From assembly GCA_019873655.1 (NCBI GenBank), contig JAIOAU010000005.1, positions 124,001 to 188,000 on the forward strand: 64,000 nt of DNA. The letters run 5' to 3'. The notes under the pieces are model-generated. The model was not told where the DNA came from. It worked only from the letters and a program-made list of their open reading frames with translations, and ran no database searches. The position numbers were made by a program, and so were the translations under genes. Origin of the DNA: Chloroflexota bacterium. Lineage in GTDB: Bacteria > Chloroflexota > Anaerolineae > Anaerolineales > Villigracilaceae. The number at the start of each line of letters is the position of its first letter. The first letter of the stretch is position 1. Below are positions 8,920 to 20,515 of the stretch, in pieces.

Positions 8920-8947
8920 TTGACAAAATGTCTGGACGGCGTATAAT
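8920..8947 (+). promoter_or_regulatory. trpB: Consensus sigma-70-type promoter for the trpB T-box transcript
   Basis: TTGACA (8920-8925), a 16-bp spacer and TATAAT (8942-8947) give a near-perfect promoter reading plus-strand into the T-box leader. Strong constitutive initiation suits control by attenuation downstream. It is divergent from the HAD/DUF389 transcription unit. Confidence 0.85.
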
Positions 8948-8953
8948 CACGCC

Positions 8954-9302
8954 CAATATAGAAAAACGGTGAAGAGGACGAGTACGCTTCGTACGACGGC
9001 CCAGAGAGCAGGCGGCAAGCGGTGGAAGTCCTGCCCGCACGGCGAAGCCGAATGGACCTCGGAGTTGCAGGATGAAAGTCAAGGCGTCGAACCGACGCGG
9101 ACGAGTAATCTGAGCCGGCAGCCGCAGCCGTTATCCCGCGGAGTCACTAGGAGACCGGTCAGACGATCTGACGGTTGACTGCTGACTACATGAGTGAGGC
9201 TGGCTTTTTCCCTGTGCATCACCACAGGGATTTTTGTTAGCCTAAATCGGGTGGCACCACGGACCAGACGCGTTCGTCCCGTAGCGGGACGAACGCGTTT
9301 TT
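8954..9302 (+). promoter_or_regulatory. T-box riboswitch, tryptophan specifier (UGG), upstream of trpB
   Basis: T-box leaders sense uncharged tRNA and switch between a terminator and an antiterminator. The signature T-box AAATCGGGTGGCACCACGG lies at 9244-9262, directly before a strong terminator. Stem I features are present upstream: GAGTACG near 8990, GGTGGAAGTCC near 9021, and GAATGGACCTCGGAG, which places the specifier codon TGG (Trp) at 9053-9055, followed by a purine as expected. The tRNA-acceptor-binding bulge reads TGGC (9252-9255); its C would pair with discriminator G73, the usual base in bacterial tRNA-Trp, giving independent support for Trp. The downstream trpB gene fits. Exact helix boundaries were not computed. 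Confidence 0.92.
9268..9302 (+). terminator. T-box-controlled intrinsic terminator
   Basis: A perfect 14-bp stem (9268-9281 with 9285-9298, loop TAG) is followed by a run of T. Its 5' arm lies just downstream of the T-box sequence, the expected arrangement for the competing terminator. Confidence 0.9.
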
Positions 9303-9329
9303 GATTACGAGAGACGAAAGGAGTAAGCG

Positions 9330-9503
9330 ATGTCCATCTTCTACGACCCACCGAGTCCGCCTGAGCGGGAGGAAGAGACGCCTCTCCAGGAACAGTTCGC
9401 CGGTCTGGCGGAGAGCAGCGAGGAGAGGCCGGCGGCGGCGATTCTCTCCGAGCGCGCCGCCGAGGCGGAAGCCGCCATCCCTGCTCCCATCTTCATCCCG
9501 TAG
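9330..9503 (+). CDS. Small ORF (57 aa) between T-box and trpB
   Basis: An ATG with a good AAAGGAG about 7 bp upstream opens a 57-codon frame starting MSIFYDPPSP, with a Glu/Ala-rich middle and ending PAPIFIP. It contains no Trp, so it is not a classical attenuation peptide. It lies after the T-box terminator and so would be made only when tRNA-Trp is uncharged. A second mini-ORF 14 bp downstream begins with a very similar sequence (MSIVFHPP). I do not recognise the peptide; the ribosome-binding site and the repeated start argue that it is translated. Confidence 0.5.
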   Translation: MSIFYDPPSPPEREEETPLQEQFAGLAESSEERPAAAILSERAAEAEAAIPAPIFIP

Positions 9504-9517
9504 GAAGGAGTGCAGCC

Positions 9518-9544
9518 ATGTCCATCGTTTTCCATCCGCCTTGA
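9518..9544 (+). CDS. Eight-codon mini-ORF resembling the start of the 57-aa ORF
   Basis: A GGAAGGAG about 7 bp upstream precedes ATG and eight codons, MSIVFHPP, then TGA. The peptide mirrors the first eight residues of the preceding ORF (MSIFYDPP), including the initiation region, suggesting a partial duplication or a functional leader peptide. Translation is unproven. Confidence 0.3.
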   Translation: MSIVFHPP

Positions 9545-9615
9545 AGGAACGCGCCTCCTGATTCCCTGTCCACGATATTGACCATTCCCCCTCTACCAAC
9601 CGAAAGGAGATTCTT

Positions 9616-10992
9616 ATGTCCGACCAAACCCGCTTCATCCTGAACGAAACCGATCTGCCGAAGGCCTGGTACAACATCCTGGCCGACAGCCCTGTTCCGC
9701 CCGCGCCGGTCCTGCATCCGCAGACCCTTGAGCCGGTCACCCCCGACTTCCTGTCGGTGTTGTTCCCGATGGAGTTGATTTTGCAGGAGATTTCGACCGA
9801 GCGTTTCATCGAGATCCCGGAGCCGGTGCGCGAAATCTACAAACTGTACCGCCCGACGCCGCTGGTGCGCGCCCGCCGCCTGGAGCAGATGCTGGATACC
9901 CCGGCGCACATTTACTTCAAGAACGAGTCGGTCTCGCCGGTGGGCAGCCACAAGCCGAACACGGCCATCGCCCAGGCCTACTACAACAAGGCCGCCGGGA
10001 CGAAAGCGATGACCACCGAAACCGGCGCCGGTCAGTGGGGCGCGGCGCTTTCGATGGCCTGCAACTTCTTCGGCATCGACCTGGAAGTGTATATGGTCAA
10101 GGTTTCTTACGAGCAGAAACCGTACCGACGGATTTTCATGCAGACGTATGGAGCGCAGGTCTTTCCCAGCCCTTCGGAACGGACACAGTACGGCCGCGCC
10201 CTGTTGGCCCGCGACCCCAATAACCGCGGCTCGCTCGGCATCGCCATCTCGGAGGCGGTCGAGGCGGCGGCGACCTCGGGCGGGACGAAGAAATACAGCC
10301 TGGGCTCGGTGCTGAATCACGTCCTGCTGCACCAGACGGTCATCGGCGAGGAAGCGCTCAAGCAGATGGACCTGGCCGGCGAATACCCGGACGTGGTCAT
10401 TGGCTGCGTCGGCGGCGGGTCGAATTTCGCCGGCCTGGCGTATCCCTTCCTGCGCCAGAATCTCAAGGATGGCCAGCGGACGCGCCTGGTGGCGGTCGAG
10501 CCGACGGCCACTCCGTCGCTGACGAAGGGCGTGTACACATTCGATTACGGCGACACCGCTCGCATGGCCCCGATCGTCAAGATGTACACCCTCGGCCATA
10601 CCTTTATGCCGGCCGGAATCCACGCCGGGGGTCTGCGCTATCACGGCATGGCGCCCAGCCTGTCGGCGTTGTACGACGCCGGACTCATCGAGGCGGCAGC
10701 CGTCCCGCAGGTGGCGACGTTCGAGGCGGCGGTTCTGTTCACCCGCGCCGAGGGCATCCTTCCGGCCCCCGAATCGGCCCACGCCGTGCGGGTGGCCATC
10801 GACGAGGCACTGGAAGCCAAAAAGCGCGGCGAGAAGCGCGTCATCCTGTTCAATCTCTCCGGCCACGGCCATTTCGACATGGCCGCCTATCAATCGTATC
10901 TGGCGGGCGAGTTGCAGGACTACGCCTACCCTGCCGAGGCGGTGGCCGAAGCCATGAAAGAGTTGCCGCAGGTGGAAATGGCGGCCGTCTAG
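9616..10992 (+). CDS. trpB: Tryptophan synthase beta chain, TrpB2-like
   Basis: This PLP enzyme condenses indole with L-serine to give tryptophan. The 458-residue protein has the PLP lysine in GSHKPNTA (Lys113), ETGAGQWG, the phosphate-binding GCVGGGSNF and a C-terminal NLSGHGHFD. Its length, the N-terminal extension and the GSHKPNTA form fit the TrpB2 subgroup, which often works without TrpA. No trpA or other trp gene lies nearby. A GAAAGGAG lies upstream of the ATG. The Trp T-box in the leader ties expression to tryptophan shortage and supports a real biosynthetic or indole-salvage role. Confidence 0.93.
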   Translation: MSDQTRFILNETDLPKAWYNILADSPVPPAPVLHPQTLEPVTPDFLSVLFPMELILQEISTERFIEIPEPVREIYKLYRPTPLVRARRLEQMLDTPAHIYFKNESVSPVGSHKPNTAIAQAYYNKAAGTKAMTTETGAGQWGAALSMACNFFGIDLEVYMVKVSYEQKPYRRIFMQTYGAQVFPSPSERTQYGRALLARDPNNRGSLGIAISEAVEAAATSGGTKKYSLGSVLNHVLLHQTVIGEEALKQMDLAGEYPDVVIGCVGGGSNFAGLAYPFLRQNLKDGQRTRLVAVEPTATPSLTKGVYTFDYGDTARMAPIVKMYTLGHTFMPAGIHAGGLRYHGMAPSLSALYDAGLIEAAAVPQVATFEAAVLFTRAEGILPAPESAHAVRVAIDEALEAKKRGEKRVILFNLSGHGHFDMAAYQSYLAGELQDYAYPAEAVAEAMKELPQVEMAAV

Positions 10993-11021
10993 CGGTTTGT
11001 CTCTCCTTTCTCCTCGAAGAG

Positions 11022-11095
11022 GGAACTCCGGGGCCGCGGGGCCTCGGAGTTCCGCCATTGAGAGAGCCCCGGTCTCTTCGAGAGGCCGGGGCTCT
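11022..11095. terminator. Two strong hairpins between trpB and the FIST gene
   Basis: Stem-loop one (11022-11053) pairs GGAACTCCG with CGGAGTTCC around a GC-rich core. Stem-loop two (11063-11095) pairs AGAGCCCCGGTCTC with its complement around TTCG. The two genes converge here, so the hairpins probably end both transcripts, although neither side has a proper T run. Confidence 0.6.
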
Positions 11096-11102
11096 AAGGA
11101 GA

Positions 11103-12263
11103 CTATTTCTGCTCCGCCTCGCCGAAGACGACGACCACGATGTGTTGATTCAAGAAGCGCGGCTGCGCCTCGCCGCCGGGGACGATTTGCCCCAGGGTGT
11201 AGCCGCCGATGATTGGCACATCAATGCCCAGCGCTTCCTGGACGGCGGCGACGTCGGCGCCCGGCTGGGCCTCGTAGAGCATCTGCCAGGCAACGTCCGA
11301 GAGGACGAGCGCCAGCGCCGGGCGAGCGCCTTCGAGGGCATCTAACGCCTGCCGGACGGCGTTTTGGGCGGCCTGACGGCAGGCGCTCAAACTGCCAATC
11401 ATCAGGTAGGCGTCTGCGCCGTCGTTGATGCTGGCGTTCATGCGGAAGGAACCGTCGGCCTCGACCCGCAGGGGCGCGCGCAGCAGCAGGGATTTGTCGG
11501 CCTGTTCCACGCCGAGGGGGTAGAGGCGGGCCAACAGGTTGAGCGGCGGGAAGGCCCATTCGCGCGCCGGATAATCGAACAGGTGGGCATAGGCCTCGGA
11601 AGCCGGACGTCCGTCCAGGGTGCGCACCCAAAAGCCGCGCGAGCGCGTGACCCGGAAATGGGTGCCGACCGGCTGCCAGCCGTGTCCCCACCCGACGCCG
11701 ACCTTGAGGCGGCCCTCGACGCGCGCCACGGCCAGACCGCCGGCGCCGTATTGCGCCCCGCCGATCTGATAGGCGTTGCCGGCGTACAGGTCTCCGCTGG
11801 AGAGCGCCCCGGCGACAAAGGCGGCAGGCGGCAGGCTGTTGCACAGTTGCTCGGCGTCGGCGTTGAAACCGTCGGCGAAGAGCAGGGTCGGTTGTTTGGG
11901 GTTGCGGGCCAGGAGGTCGGCCAGCGTCTGGGCGACCTCGCGGCTGCCCTGCGTGTATCCCGCCAGCCACTGGACGTCGACGCGGGCGTCGGAGGCGGCC
12001 AGCAAACCAACGACAACGGACTGAGGATGCAGGCCCTCGGAGGTCATACCGACCGGCGTGCTGAAACCGAGCAAGGGGATGTTGCCGGTCAGGCTGGCCA
12101 CGCCGTTGACCACCTGCTGGGGATCGTACTGGTAGGAAGCAATGACGATGCCCAGCACCGGCGTGACGCTGTTCAAGAGGTTGAGGGCTTGATGAGTGGC
12201 CTGCAAACCGGCTTCGCGCCCATCCAGGGCGCGGGCCTGTCCAACGGCTGCGCTAAGTGTCAT
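11103..12263 (-). CDS. FIST-domain sensory protein
   Basis: FIST proteins are soluble input modules of signal transduction, proposed to bind small ligands such as amino acids. The 386-residue protein has the FIST_N pattern (IVIASYQYDPQQVVNGV, IPLLGFSTPVGMTSEG, LLFADGFNADAEQL, AFVAGALSSGD) and a FIST_C half beginning around residue 225 (SRGFWVRTLDGRPASEAYA) and ending in SDVAWQMLYEAQPGADV and IIGGYTLGQIVP. It is encoded 76 bp downstream of the large histidine kinase on the same strand, so the two are probably co-transcribed, with the FIST protein acting as its sensor or partner (inference). Confidence 0.9.
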   Translation of the reverse strand: MTLSAAVGQARALDGREAGLQATHQALNLLNSVTPVLGIVIASYQYDPQQVVNGVASLTGNIPLLGFSTPVGMTSEGLHPQSVVVGLLAASDARVDVQWLAGYTQGSREVAQTLADLLARNPKQPTLLFADGFNADAEQLCNSLPPAAFVAGALSSGDLYAGNAYQIGGAQYGAGGLAVARVEGRLKVGVGWGHGWQPVGTHFRVTRSRGFWVRTLDGRPASEAYAHLFDYPAREWAFPPLNLLARLYPLGVEQADKSLLLRAPLRVEADGSFRMNASINDGADAYLMIGSLSACRQAAQNAVRQALDALEGARPALALVLSDVAWQMLYEAQPGADVAAVQEALGIDVPIIGGYTLGQIVPGGEAQPRFLNQHIVVVVFGEAEQK

Positions 12264-12288
12264 GCGTTCGTCCTCGCTTGCGATGCCT

Positions 12289-12331
12289 CTGACAGAAAGC
12301 GCCGGGAAGCGCGGGTCTCGCCTTCTGTCAG
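12289..12331. other. Intergenic hairpin between kinase and FIST genes
   Basis: CTGACAGAA (12289-12297) pairs with TTCTGTCAG (12323-12331), with GC-rich pairing possible inside. It could act as a processing site or partial terminator setting the kinase:FIST ratio. Confidence 0.45.
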
Positions 12332-12339
12332 GGAAATGC

Positions 12340-15300
12340 TCACGCCTCGGAGACCGGCACGGTGAAGTGGAAGGTGGTCCCCTGGCGGAATTCGCTCTCG
12401 AACCAGACCTTGCCGCCCATCATCTCGATCAGGCTCTTGGTGATGTTCAGGCCCAGGCCGGTGCCGGGGGCTTCGCGCGCCTTCTGGTCATCGGAGCGGA
12501 AGAATTTCTGGAAGATTTTCTTCTGGTCTTCGAGGCTGATGCCGATGCCGTTGTCCTGAACCCAAATGTGGACGACGCGGGCGGCGCCCTCCGGGTCCCA
12601 CTGATTGATGGCGCTCTCGGCGCCGATGTTGATGAAGCCGCCTTCCTGGGTGTATTTGTGGGCGTTGCTGACGAAGTTGGTCAGGATTTGCGCCAGGCGG
12701 GTGCGGTCCGCCCAGACTTTGGGCAAGTCTTTCGGCAACTTGACGTTGATGACCTGTTTCTTTTCTTCCACCTGACGGCTGACCGAACGGACGACTTCGT
12801 CCACCACCTCGGCCACCTCCACGGCTTTGAAATCGAGGCGCAGGCGGCCGGCTTCGATCTTGGAATTGTCGTTCAGGTCCGAGACCAGGGTGGACATACG
12901 CTCGACATTCGAGCGGATGGTGTTCAGGAAGTTGGCCTGCATTTCGGTAATCGGGCCGACTGCGCCGGCGGCGAGCAGTTCGGTGTAACCTTTGATGGAC
13001 GTCATCGGGTTCTTCAACTCGTGGGCGACGAAGGAGACGAATTCGCTCTTGGCGACGTTGGCAGCCTGGACTTCGTTGTAGAGTTGGGCGTTGGCGATGG
13101 CAATGGCGGCGTGATCGCTCAGGCGCGAGAGGAAGGCCATCGCTTCCTCGCTCTGTTCGAACGGCGAGCGGCTTTCCATCAGGATAACGCCGATGACGTT
13201 GGCTTCGCGCCGGATGGGCACGGCCACCTGGCTGCGGGCGTCTCCCAGCAGGCCGGGCTGGTTTTCTTGCAGGCGGACGCGCTGCGGCTGGCCGCTGGCG
13301 ACCGCGCCGCGCAGGGCGGGCTGTTCGAGCGGCATGAGGGTGTCTTTGTAGGTTTCGGCCAGGGCGTCGTAGCCCTGCTGAGCCATCAGACGCAGGCCTT
13401 TGTCCTCGACGATGCCGATCAGGCCGGCGTCCGCCTGGAACTGGCGCATGGCCCATTCGAGGGTGATGCGCATGGCGCGGGCGACGTCCAGGCTGGCGTT
13501 CAGTTCGCGGTCGATGCGCTGCATGACCGAGAGTTCTTCGACGCGGGCGTTCAATTCCTGGTCGGTCAGGGTGTAGAGGCGGGCGTTTTCGAGGGCCACC
13601 GCCGCCTGGCCAGCGAAGGCGGCCAGCAGATTCTGGTCGTCTTCCACGAAGGGCAGATTGTCTTTGCGGTTGATGACTTCCAGGACGCCCACGACCCGGT
13701 CCTTGACGATCATCGGCACGGCCAGGATGGATTTGGTGATGAAACCGGTCTTCTGGTCAGTCGAGGCCGACCAGGACGTTGTGTCGAGGACGTTGTTCGA
13801 GATGATGGGGCGGCGCTTCTGCACCGCCTCGCCGACGATGCCGGTGCCGGGCGGCAGGCGCGTCCCGACCAGGTCGGCGGCGACCGGCCCCATGACCACG
13901 CGGAAGACGAGTTCGTCGGTCTGCTCGTCCACCAGGAAGAGGGTCCCGGCTTCGCAGTTGAGGATGCTGATGGCGCTTTCGAGGATCTTGCGCAGCAGGG
14001 GTTCGCTTTCGAGCGTTCCGGTCAACTGACGGGTGATTTCGGTCAGGTAGGTCAATTGACGGGCGCGCCGCTCGCTTTCCTGCAGCAGACGGGCCTTGAC
14101 GATGGCGCCGGCGGCCTGTTCGGCGATGGCCTGGAGCAGGTCCTGCTGGGCAGGGGTGTAGACCACGCTCGGGTCGCGGCTGGCGATGCTCAGCGCGCCG
14201 ATCGTCTCGGCCCCAGCGTTCATCGGGACGCCCATCCAGGCGAAGATGCCGCTGCTGGCGGGGGTGACGCCGCGCGCCTGACATTCGCGGGCGTAATCGT
14301 TGGTCATCAGTCCGCGCCGCAGGCGGATGACCTCCGGGCTGAGGCCCTGGGAGGGCGGCAGAGGAATGTTCTCGCGGCTGGGCAGGCGGTCATCCTGCTC
14401 GAGGCAGAAAGCGTAGTAGTAGTAATCGTTCTCTTTGTTGTAGAGGGTGATGTGGAAGTTGTCAACCGGCAGGACCTGGTCGGTCTGGGCGTAGATGAGT
14501 TCGAGGATGTCGTCGAAGGCGACGGTGATGTTGACGCCGCTGGCCACCCGCGACAGGATGTTCATTTCGCGCACGCGCCGTTCCAGGTTGTAGATGACCT
14601 GGGCGCGCTCGATGGCGATGGAAGCCTGAGCGCTGAGCAGGTCGAGGAATTTGACGTCCTGGCTGCGATAGAGTTCGCCGGAGCGGCGCGGACCGAGAGC
14701 CAGCCAGCCGGTCAGATGTTCGCCGCCGGGCAGGGGGACGAAGAGTTGCGCGCCCAGCAAGGCCAGGCGGGTGCGGTCAGGCTGCAGAGCAGGCGGCAGG
14801 GTTTCCTGGTCGATGAAAATGGGCAAGCGGTCGCGGGTCAGGGTCTGCACCAGGGCGCTGTCCATGCCGAAGCGGATGTCGCTGGTCGGGTGGCCGTTTT
14901 CGTCGGGAGCGGCGAGGTATTGCTCGTTGAGCGAGTCGTAAATGTAAATGTGCAGCCGGTCGGGAAGCAGGCTGTTGTTGATGTGCTGGCGCAGGATGCG
15001 CAGGATGGCGTTCAGGTCGATGATGTTGGTCAGTTCGCGGGTCACGCTTTCGACCCGTTGCTGGTAGACGCGCTCGCCGCGGAAGAAGACCGAGTCGATG
15101 ACTTGCTGCAGACGGTTGCGGAAAGGATTGAGCGCCAGGGCCAGCACAAAGACAATCAGGCCAACCAATACCGGATGGTCGGCCTGCAAGGCCTGGCCGA
15201 AAATGAGGCTCAAGCCGCTGACCAGCAGGGCGTAGCCGCCGACCGCCAGGACGGTTAGGAGGGCGTACAGAGCGGCCTGCCGCGTCAGGTAGTCGCTTTG

Positions 15301-16386
15301 GAGGAAGCGGAAACGCAGAATCGTGAAGCCGGTGACGAAGGGAAAGATGGCCAGCGGGGCCAGAATCCAGGACGAGTAGGGGATGGGGCCGGCGGCGATG
15401 AAGAGCAGCCAGACGCCGATGGCGCCAAAGGACGGGATCACTCCCCAAAGGAGAATGGTGCGCGCCTGGGTGCGCACGATGGGCGAGCGCGAAGTGAGAC
15501 TGCGGTAGATGAGCATGCCCAGGAAGAAAGCGATGCCCAGGCCGACAAAGCGATAGGTAAGCCGCCAGGCGTCGATGTAAGCGGTGGGATGCTCGTAGTC
15601 GAAGACGGTGAGCGCCGCGTAGACGAACAATCCCAGGGCGATGAAGTAGCCAATCCAGCGCAGGTACGGATACTTGTCCGACCAGCGCACGGGCTGAGGG
15701 AAGACCAGCGCCAGGTCAATGAGAGCGCCGCCCGTCAGCGGCAGCGCCAGCGACCAAAGATAGGTGAGGGAGTGGGTGGTGAACAGGTCGAACAGCCCGC
15801 CGGTGACCAGGGCGACGGAGGTGGCAAAGATGGCGAAGGCCCGGCCGGCCGATTCGTTGCGCCGCAGGCCAAAGATCCACAGGCTCATGATGAGATAAAC
15901 CAGCCCGACGCCGAAGGGAATATACAACTGTCCCAGCCGGTCGGCGGGCGGGAAAATGCCGAGGGTCACCTCGACCGTTTCGTGTCCGGTGGGGGTGCGC
16001 AGGCCGATGGGGATGGTCTCGCCGGGGACGAAGCGGGAGAGGACCTGCCGCATTTCCGCCGAGGTGGAGACCGGCGTCCCGCCGATGCTTTCGATGAAAT
16101 GGTTGCCCGATTGTCCGTACTCGAAGAGCGGCCAGGCCGAGGGGTCGGCGGGCAGGGTGTTGTTGATCATCAGGGTTTGTTCGACGAAACCGCCGATGAA
16201 AGGCAGCCTGAGCCAGTAGGAAGCCAGGAAGGGGATGACGAGGAAGGCCATCAGCGCGATGCCCTGGTAGAGCAGGACGATGAGGGGCAGGGCGCGGTCG
16301 AGAAGAAGACGGAAGCGCTCAGATCGAGACATGACGAGAGAACCGTTGGGAGATACGTTCGCGTTCGGGAGGCGAATGACAGACAT
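12340..16386 (-). CDS. Large membrane histidine kinase: TM, PDZ-like, 7+ TM, four GAF, HisKA, HATPase
   Basis: The 1348-residue protein begins with a membrane helix (about 33-58), then an extracytoplasmic region with a PDZ-like segment (GNHFIESIGGTPVSTSAEM, about 95-140), a block of membrane helices (about 155-400), and four GAF-type domains (roughly 445-590, 605-760, 780-930 and 945-1090). The kinase core follows: H-box VAHELKNP with phospho-acceptor His1122, N-box (NFVSNAHKYT), G1 (DNGIG) and G2 (GTGLGL). No receiver or HAMP domain is seen, and no response regulator lies nearby. An alternative start at 16332 (MSRSERF) is possible; neither has a strong ribosome-binding site. The FIST gene follows. 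Confidence 0.92.
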   Translation of the reverse strand: MSVIRLPNANVSPNGSLVMSRSERFRLLLDRALPLIVLLYQGIALMAFLVIPFLASYWLRLPFIGGFVEQTLMINNTLPADPSAWPLFEYGQSGNHFIESIGGTPVSTSAEMRQVLSRFVPGETIPIGLRTPTGHETVEVTLGIFPPADRLGQLYIPFGVGLVYLIMSLWIFGLRRNESAGRAFAIFATSVALVTGGLFDLFTTHSLTYLWSLALPLTGGALIDLALVFPQPVRWSDKYPYLRWIGYFIALGLFVYAALTVFDYEHPTAYIDAWRLTYRFVGLGIAFFLGMLIYRSLTSRSPIVRTQARTILLWGVIPSFGAIGVWLLFIAAGPIPYSSWILAPLAIFPFVTGFTILRFRFLQSDYLTRQAALYALLTVLAVGGYALLVSGLSLIFGQALQADHPVLVGLIVFVLALALNPFRNRLQQVIDSVFFRGERVYQQRVESVTRELTNIIDLNAILRILRQHINNSLLPDRLHIYIYDSLNEQYLAAPDENGHPTSDIRFGMDSALVQTLTRDRLPIFIDQETLPPALQPDRTRLALLGAQLFVPLPGGEHLTGWLALGPRRSGELYRSQDVKFLDLLSAQASIAIERAQVIYNLERRVREMNILSRVASGVNITVAFDDILELIYAQTDQVLPVDNFHITLYNKENDYYYYAFCLEQDDRLPSRENIPLPPSQGLSPEVIRLRRGLMTNDYARECQARGVTPASSGIFAWMGVPMNAGAETIGALSIASRDPSVVYTPAQQDLLQAIAEQAAGAIVKARLLQESERRARQLTYLTEITRQLTGTLESEPLLRKILESAISILNCEAGTLFLVDEQTDELVFRVVMGPVAADLVGTRLPPGTGIVGEAVQKRRPIISNNVLDTTSWSASTDQKTGFITKSILAVPMIVKDRVVGVLEVINRKDNLPFVEDDQNLLAAFAGQAAVALENARLYTLTDQELNARVEELSVMQRIDRELNASLDVARAMRITLEWAMRQFQADAGLIGIVEDKGLRLMAQQGYDALAETYKDTLMPLEQPALRGAVASGQPQRVRLQENQPGLLGDARSQVAVPIRREANVIGVILMESRSPFEQSEEAMAFLSRLSDHAAIAIANAQLYNEVQAANVAKSEFVSFVAHELKNPMTSIKGYTELLAAGAVGPITEMQANFLNTIRSNVERMSTLVSDLNDNSKIEAGRLRLDFKAVEVAEVVDEVVRSVSRQVEEKKQVINVKLPKDLPKVWADRTRLAQILTNFVSNAHKYTQEGGFINIGAESAINQWDPEGAARVVHIWVQDNGIGISLEDQKKIFQKFFRSDDQKAREAPGTGLGLNITKSLIEMMGGKVWFESEFRQGTTFHFTVPVSEA

Positions 16387-16481
16387 CTCTTGCCGCCAGC
16401 GAGAAATTCACAATCATTTTACCCGACTTTCAGGCGTTGAAAACAACTTTATCATAACATTTTTGGCGGCCAACCTGTTCT

Positions 16482-16528
16482 TTCGGGGGCTAAGCCCCCG
16501 AAAAAAACAAGAGGCCAAGCCCCGAAGA
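16482..16528. repeat. Dispersed GGGGGCTAAGCCCCC palindrome
   Basis: A nearly perfect palindrome, TTTCGGGGGCTAAGCCCCCGAAA (given as arms TTTCGGGGGC and its complement), lies at 16482-16504, followed by a degenerate second copy (GGCCAAGCCCCGAAGAAG). The same core occurs at about 54688-54754 and is related to the hairpin inside the 36-bp repeats at 5519-5697. Confidence 0.7.
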
Positions 16529-16560
16529 AGCAAGTGGCTAGATTTGCGCCGTCTCTTGAC

Positions 16561-16589
16561 TTGACTCGGGCAGGAAAAAGGCCGATAAT
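16561..16589 (+). promoter_or_regulatory. deoC: Promoter for deoC
   Basis: TTGACT (16561-16566), a 17-bp spacer and GATAAT (16584-16589), about 48 bp before the deoC start. An overlapping second TTGACT at 16556 gives a poorer 22-bp spacing. Confidence 0.7.
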
Positions 16590-16637
16590 CCAACGGACTG
16601 GAATCCGTCCAAACGCTCTTCACAAAGGAGGTTGCCA

Positions 16638-17369
16638 GTGACCACGAAAAAGGGAGAAGACAGGCGAAATCAATCCGAGGGCGAACGGCCGGGCGCGGCT
16701 CTGGCCAAGAAGATCGATCACACCCTGCTCAAGCCCGACGCCACGCCGGAGCAGATTGCCCAGTTGTGCTCCGAGGCCCGCCAGTACGGGTTTGCCTCGG
16801 TGTGCGTCAACCCGGTCTGGGTCGGGTTGTGCGCCCGCTTGCTCGCAGGCTCAGAGGTCAAGGTCTGCACGGTGGTTGGCTTTCCGCTCGGGGCCAACGC
16901 GCCGGAGGTCAAGGTCTTCGAGACGGAGAAAGCCATCGAACACGGCGCCAGCGAAATCGACATGGTCCTCAACATCGGGGCGCTGAAAGGGCGAGACCTC
17001 GATCTGGTCGCCCGCGACATTCGCGGGGTGACAGCGGCCGCGCACGCCCGCGGCGCGATCGTCAAGGTCATCATCGAGGCGGCTCTCCTGACCGATGAGG
17101 AGAAGACCACCGCCTGCCTGCTGGCGAAGGAAGCGGGCGCAGACTTCGTCAAGACCTCGACCGGTTTTGCCAGCGGCGGAGCGACCGTCCACGACGTGGA
17201 GTTGATGCGCCGGACCGTCGGGCCGGAGATGGGCGTCAAGGCGGCCGGCGGCGTGCGCACCTACGAGGACGCCGAGAAGATGCTGCGCGCCGGAGCGACG
17301 CGCATCGGCACCAGCGCAGGCGTCCAGATTGTCCAGGGGGCCGGCGCGTCGGCGGCGACGGGGTATTGA
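16638..17369 (+). CDS. deoC: Deoxyribose-phosphate aldolase
   Basis: DeoC cleaves 2-deoxyribose-5-phosphate to glyceraldehyde-3-phosphate and acetaldehyde in deoxynucleoside catabolism. The start is the GTG at 16638, placed 6 bp after AAAGGAGG; the TTG at 16632 touches the ribosome-binding site. The 243-residue protein shows [43 protein letters not shown] and the Schiff-base lysine region FVKTSTGF, then VKAAGGVRT. Length is normal. It has its own promoter and a hairpin after the stop, so it appears monocistronic. Confidence 0.95.
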   Translation: MTTKKGEDRRNQSEGERPGAALAKKIDHTLLKPDATPEQIAQLCSEARQYGFASVCVNPVWVGLCARLLAGSEVKVCTVVGFPLGANAPEVKVFETEKAIEHGASEIDMVLNIGALKGRDLDLVARDIRGVTAAAHARGAIVKVIIEAALLTDEEKTTACLLAKEAGADFVKTSTGFASGGATVHDVELMRRTVGPEMGVKAAGGVRTYEDAEKMLRAGATRIGTSAGVQIVQGAGASAATGY

Positions 17370-17409
17370 GCCGCGCCGGGGCTGGCGGCACAAACGGCTG
17401 GAAATGGCA

Positions 17410-17436
17410 AGCCGGTTCCTGGGGCAGGAACCGGCT
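17410..17436. terminator. Bidirectional hairpin between deoC and gyrB
   Basis: A perfect 12-bp stem (AGCCGGTTCCTG with its complement) and a GGG loop lie between the convergent deoC and gyrB stops. The following T tract is weak (ATCTTTG), so termination may be partial. Confidence 0.65.
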
Positions 17437-17456
17437 CATCTTTGTCGGCGGCGGGG

Positions 17457-20422
<2,966 letters not shown>

Positions 20423-20479
20423 CGGGCTTTATTCTACCACACGCGCTTGCCGCCGCCGTCGCTCGGTCAACGGCGGGGC

Positions 20480-20508
20480 TTGGCAGACCGGCAGGAGACA
20501 GGTACAAT
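20480..20508 (+). promoter_or_regulatory. Promoter placing the transcription start at the ATG
   Basis: TTGGCA (20480-20485), a 17-bp spacer and TACAAT (20503-20508). Initiation about 7 bp downstream falls on or next to the ATG at 20516, so the message would be leaderless. Confidence 0.6.
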
Positions 20509-20515
20509 GCAGGCG

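Noticed and set aside
8954-9302. Leader considered as a ribosomal-protein or amino-acid peptide attenuator
   Set aside because: The GGGTGGCACCACGG T-box motif, specifier and terminator arrangement fit a T-box much better.
12196-15258. Long open frame of 1020 codons on the plus strand opposite the large kinase
   Set aside because: It lies entirely antisense to a gene with strong domain evidence and has the GC-rich, V/D/E/G-skewed composition typical of the antisense shadow of high-GC genes; no domain motif is visible.
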